Shown one piece after another: positions 6,160-6,215 of a stretch of DNA of 6,215 nucleotides (its first letter is position 1; the number at the start of each line of letters is the position of its first letter). Made by a program: the position numbers and the translations under genes. Origin of the DNA: Candidatus Nanopelagicales bacterium (lineage in GTDB: Bacteria; Actinomycetota; Actinomycetes; S36-B12; UBA5976); the NCBI GenBank assembly GCA_023257525.1, contig JALRCB010000058.1, positions 1-6,215 on the forward strand. The letters run 5' to 3'. A model generated the notes under the pieces. The model saw only the letters and a program-made list of their open reading frames with translations, was not told the DNA's origin and did not search any database.

Positions 6160-6215
6160 TACTACTCCTTAAATCGGTGATACAAAACTAAAATTCACAA
6201 CGAATGCGTCGTGGC

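Noticed and set aside
6160..6215. Promoter for the deacetylase gene
   Set aside because: Only 56 bases are visible. A TTGTGA and AT-rich hexamers occur, but none have acceptable -35/-10 spacing; only the AAGGAG ribosome binding site is convincing.

Overview
The window appears to come from a chromosome of an actinobacterium with moderate GC content. Three things point there: the pairing of a DUF6504-type protein with a SAV_6107-type HEPN protein, the actinobacterial form of DnaE2 (HLHV, ALTDR and FGFCKAHAAAFALPTYQ motifs), and a perfect mycobacterial/streptomycete-type LexA box (TCGAAC-N4-GTTCGA). GC is lower than in Streptomyces or Mycobacterium. A streamlined freshwater or similar low-GC actinobacterial lineage is possible but cannot be shown from this sequence.

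All genes lie on the minus strand, so transcription runs from high to low coordinates. From upstream to downstream they are: (1) a class II histone-deacetylase-like zinc amidohydrolase, 6159-5059; (2) a 110-bp intergenic region with a weak terminator-like hairpin, a candidate DNA-damage promoter and a perfect LexA box; (3) a small DUF6504-like protein, 4948-4640; (4) a SAV_6107-type HEPN protein, 4596-4090; (5) a DnaE2-type error-prone DNA polymerase III alpha subunit, 4074-583; (6) a catalytically intact DinB / Pol IV (Y family), which starts at 586 with an ATGA overlap and runs off the window at base 1.

The four genes downstream of the LexA box are closely spaced (43 bp, 15 bp, then a 4-bp overlap). 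They read as one SOS-controlled translesion-synthesis operon. The two polymerases are the obvious catalytic units: a C-family enzyme with a degenerate PHP domain (probably not proofreading) and a Y-family enzyme. The two small proteins at the front have no assigned function and are candidate accessory factors. No imuA or imuB is visible. The Y-family partner keeps its catalytic acidic residues, so it is not an ImuB-type pseudo-polymerase.

The most interesting part is the operon's control region. The spacing of TTGTCT-GTC-N8-TATGCT matches the RecA-independent (ClpR/PafBC-type) damage promoter described in mycobacteria, and it sits one base upstream of the LexA box. This suggests one promoter integrates both damage-response pathways. 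The plus strand shows no convincing genes.
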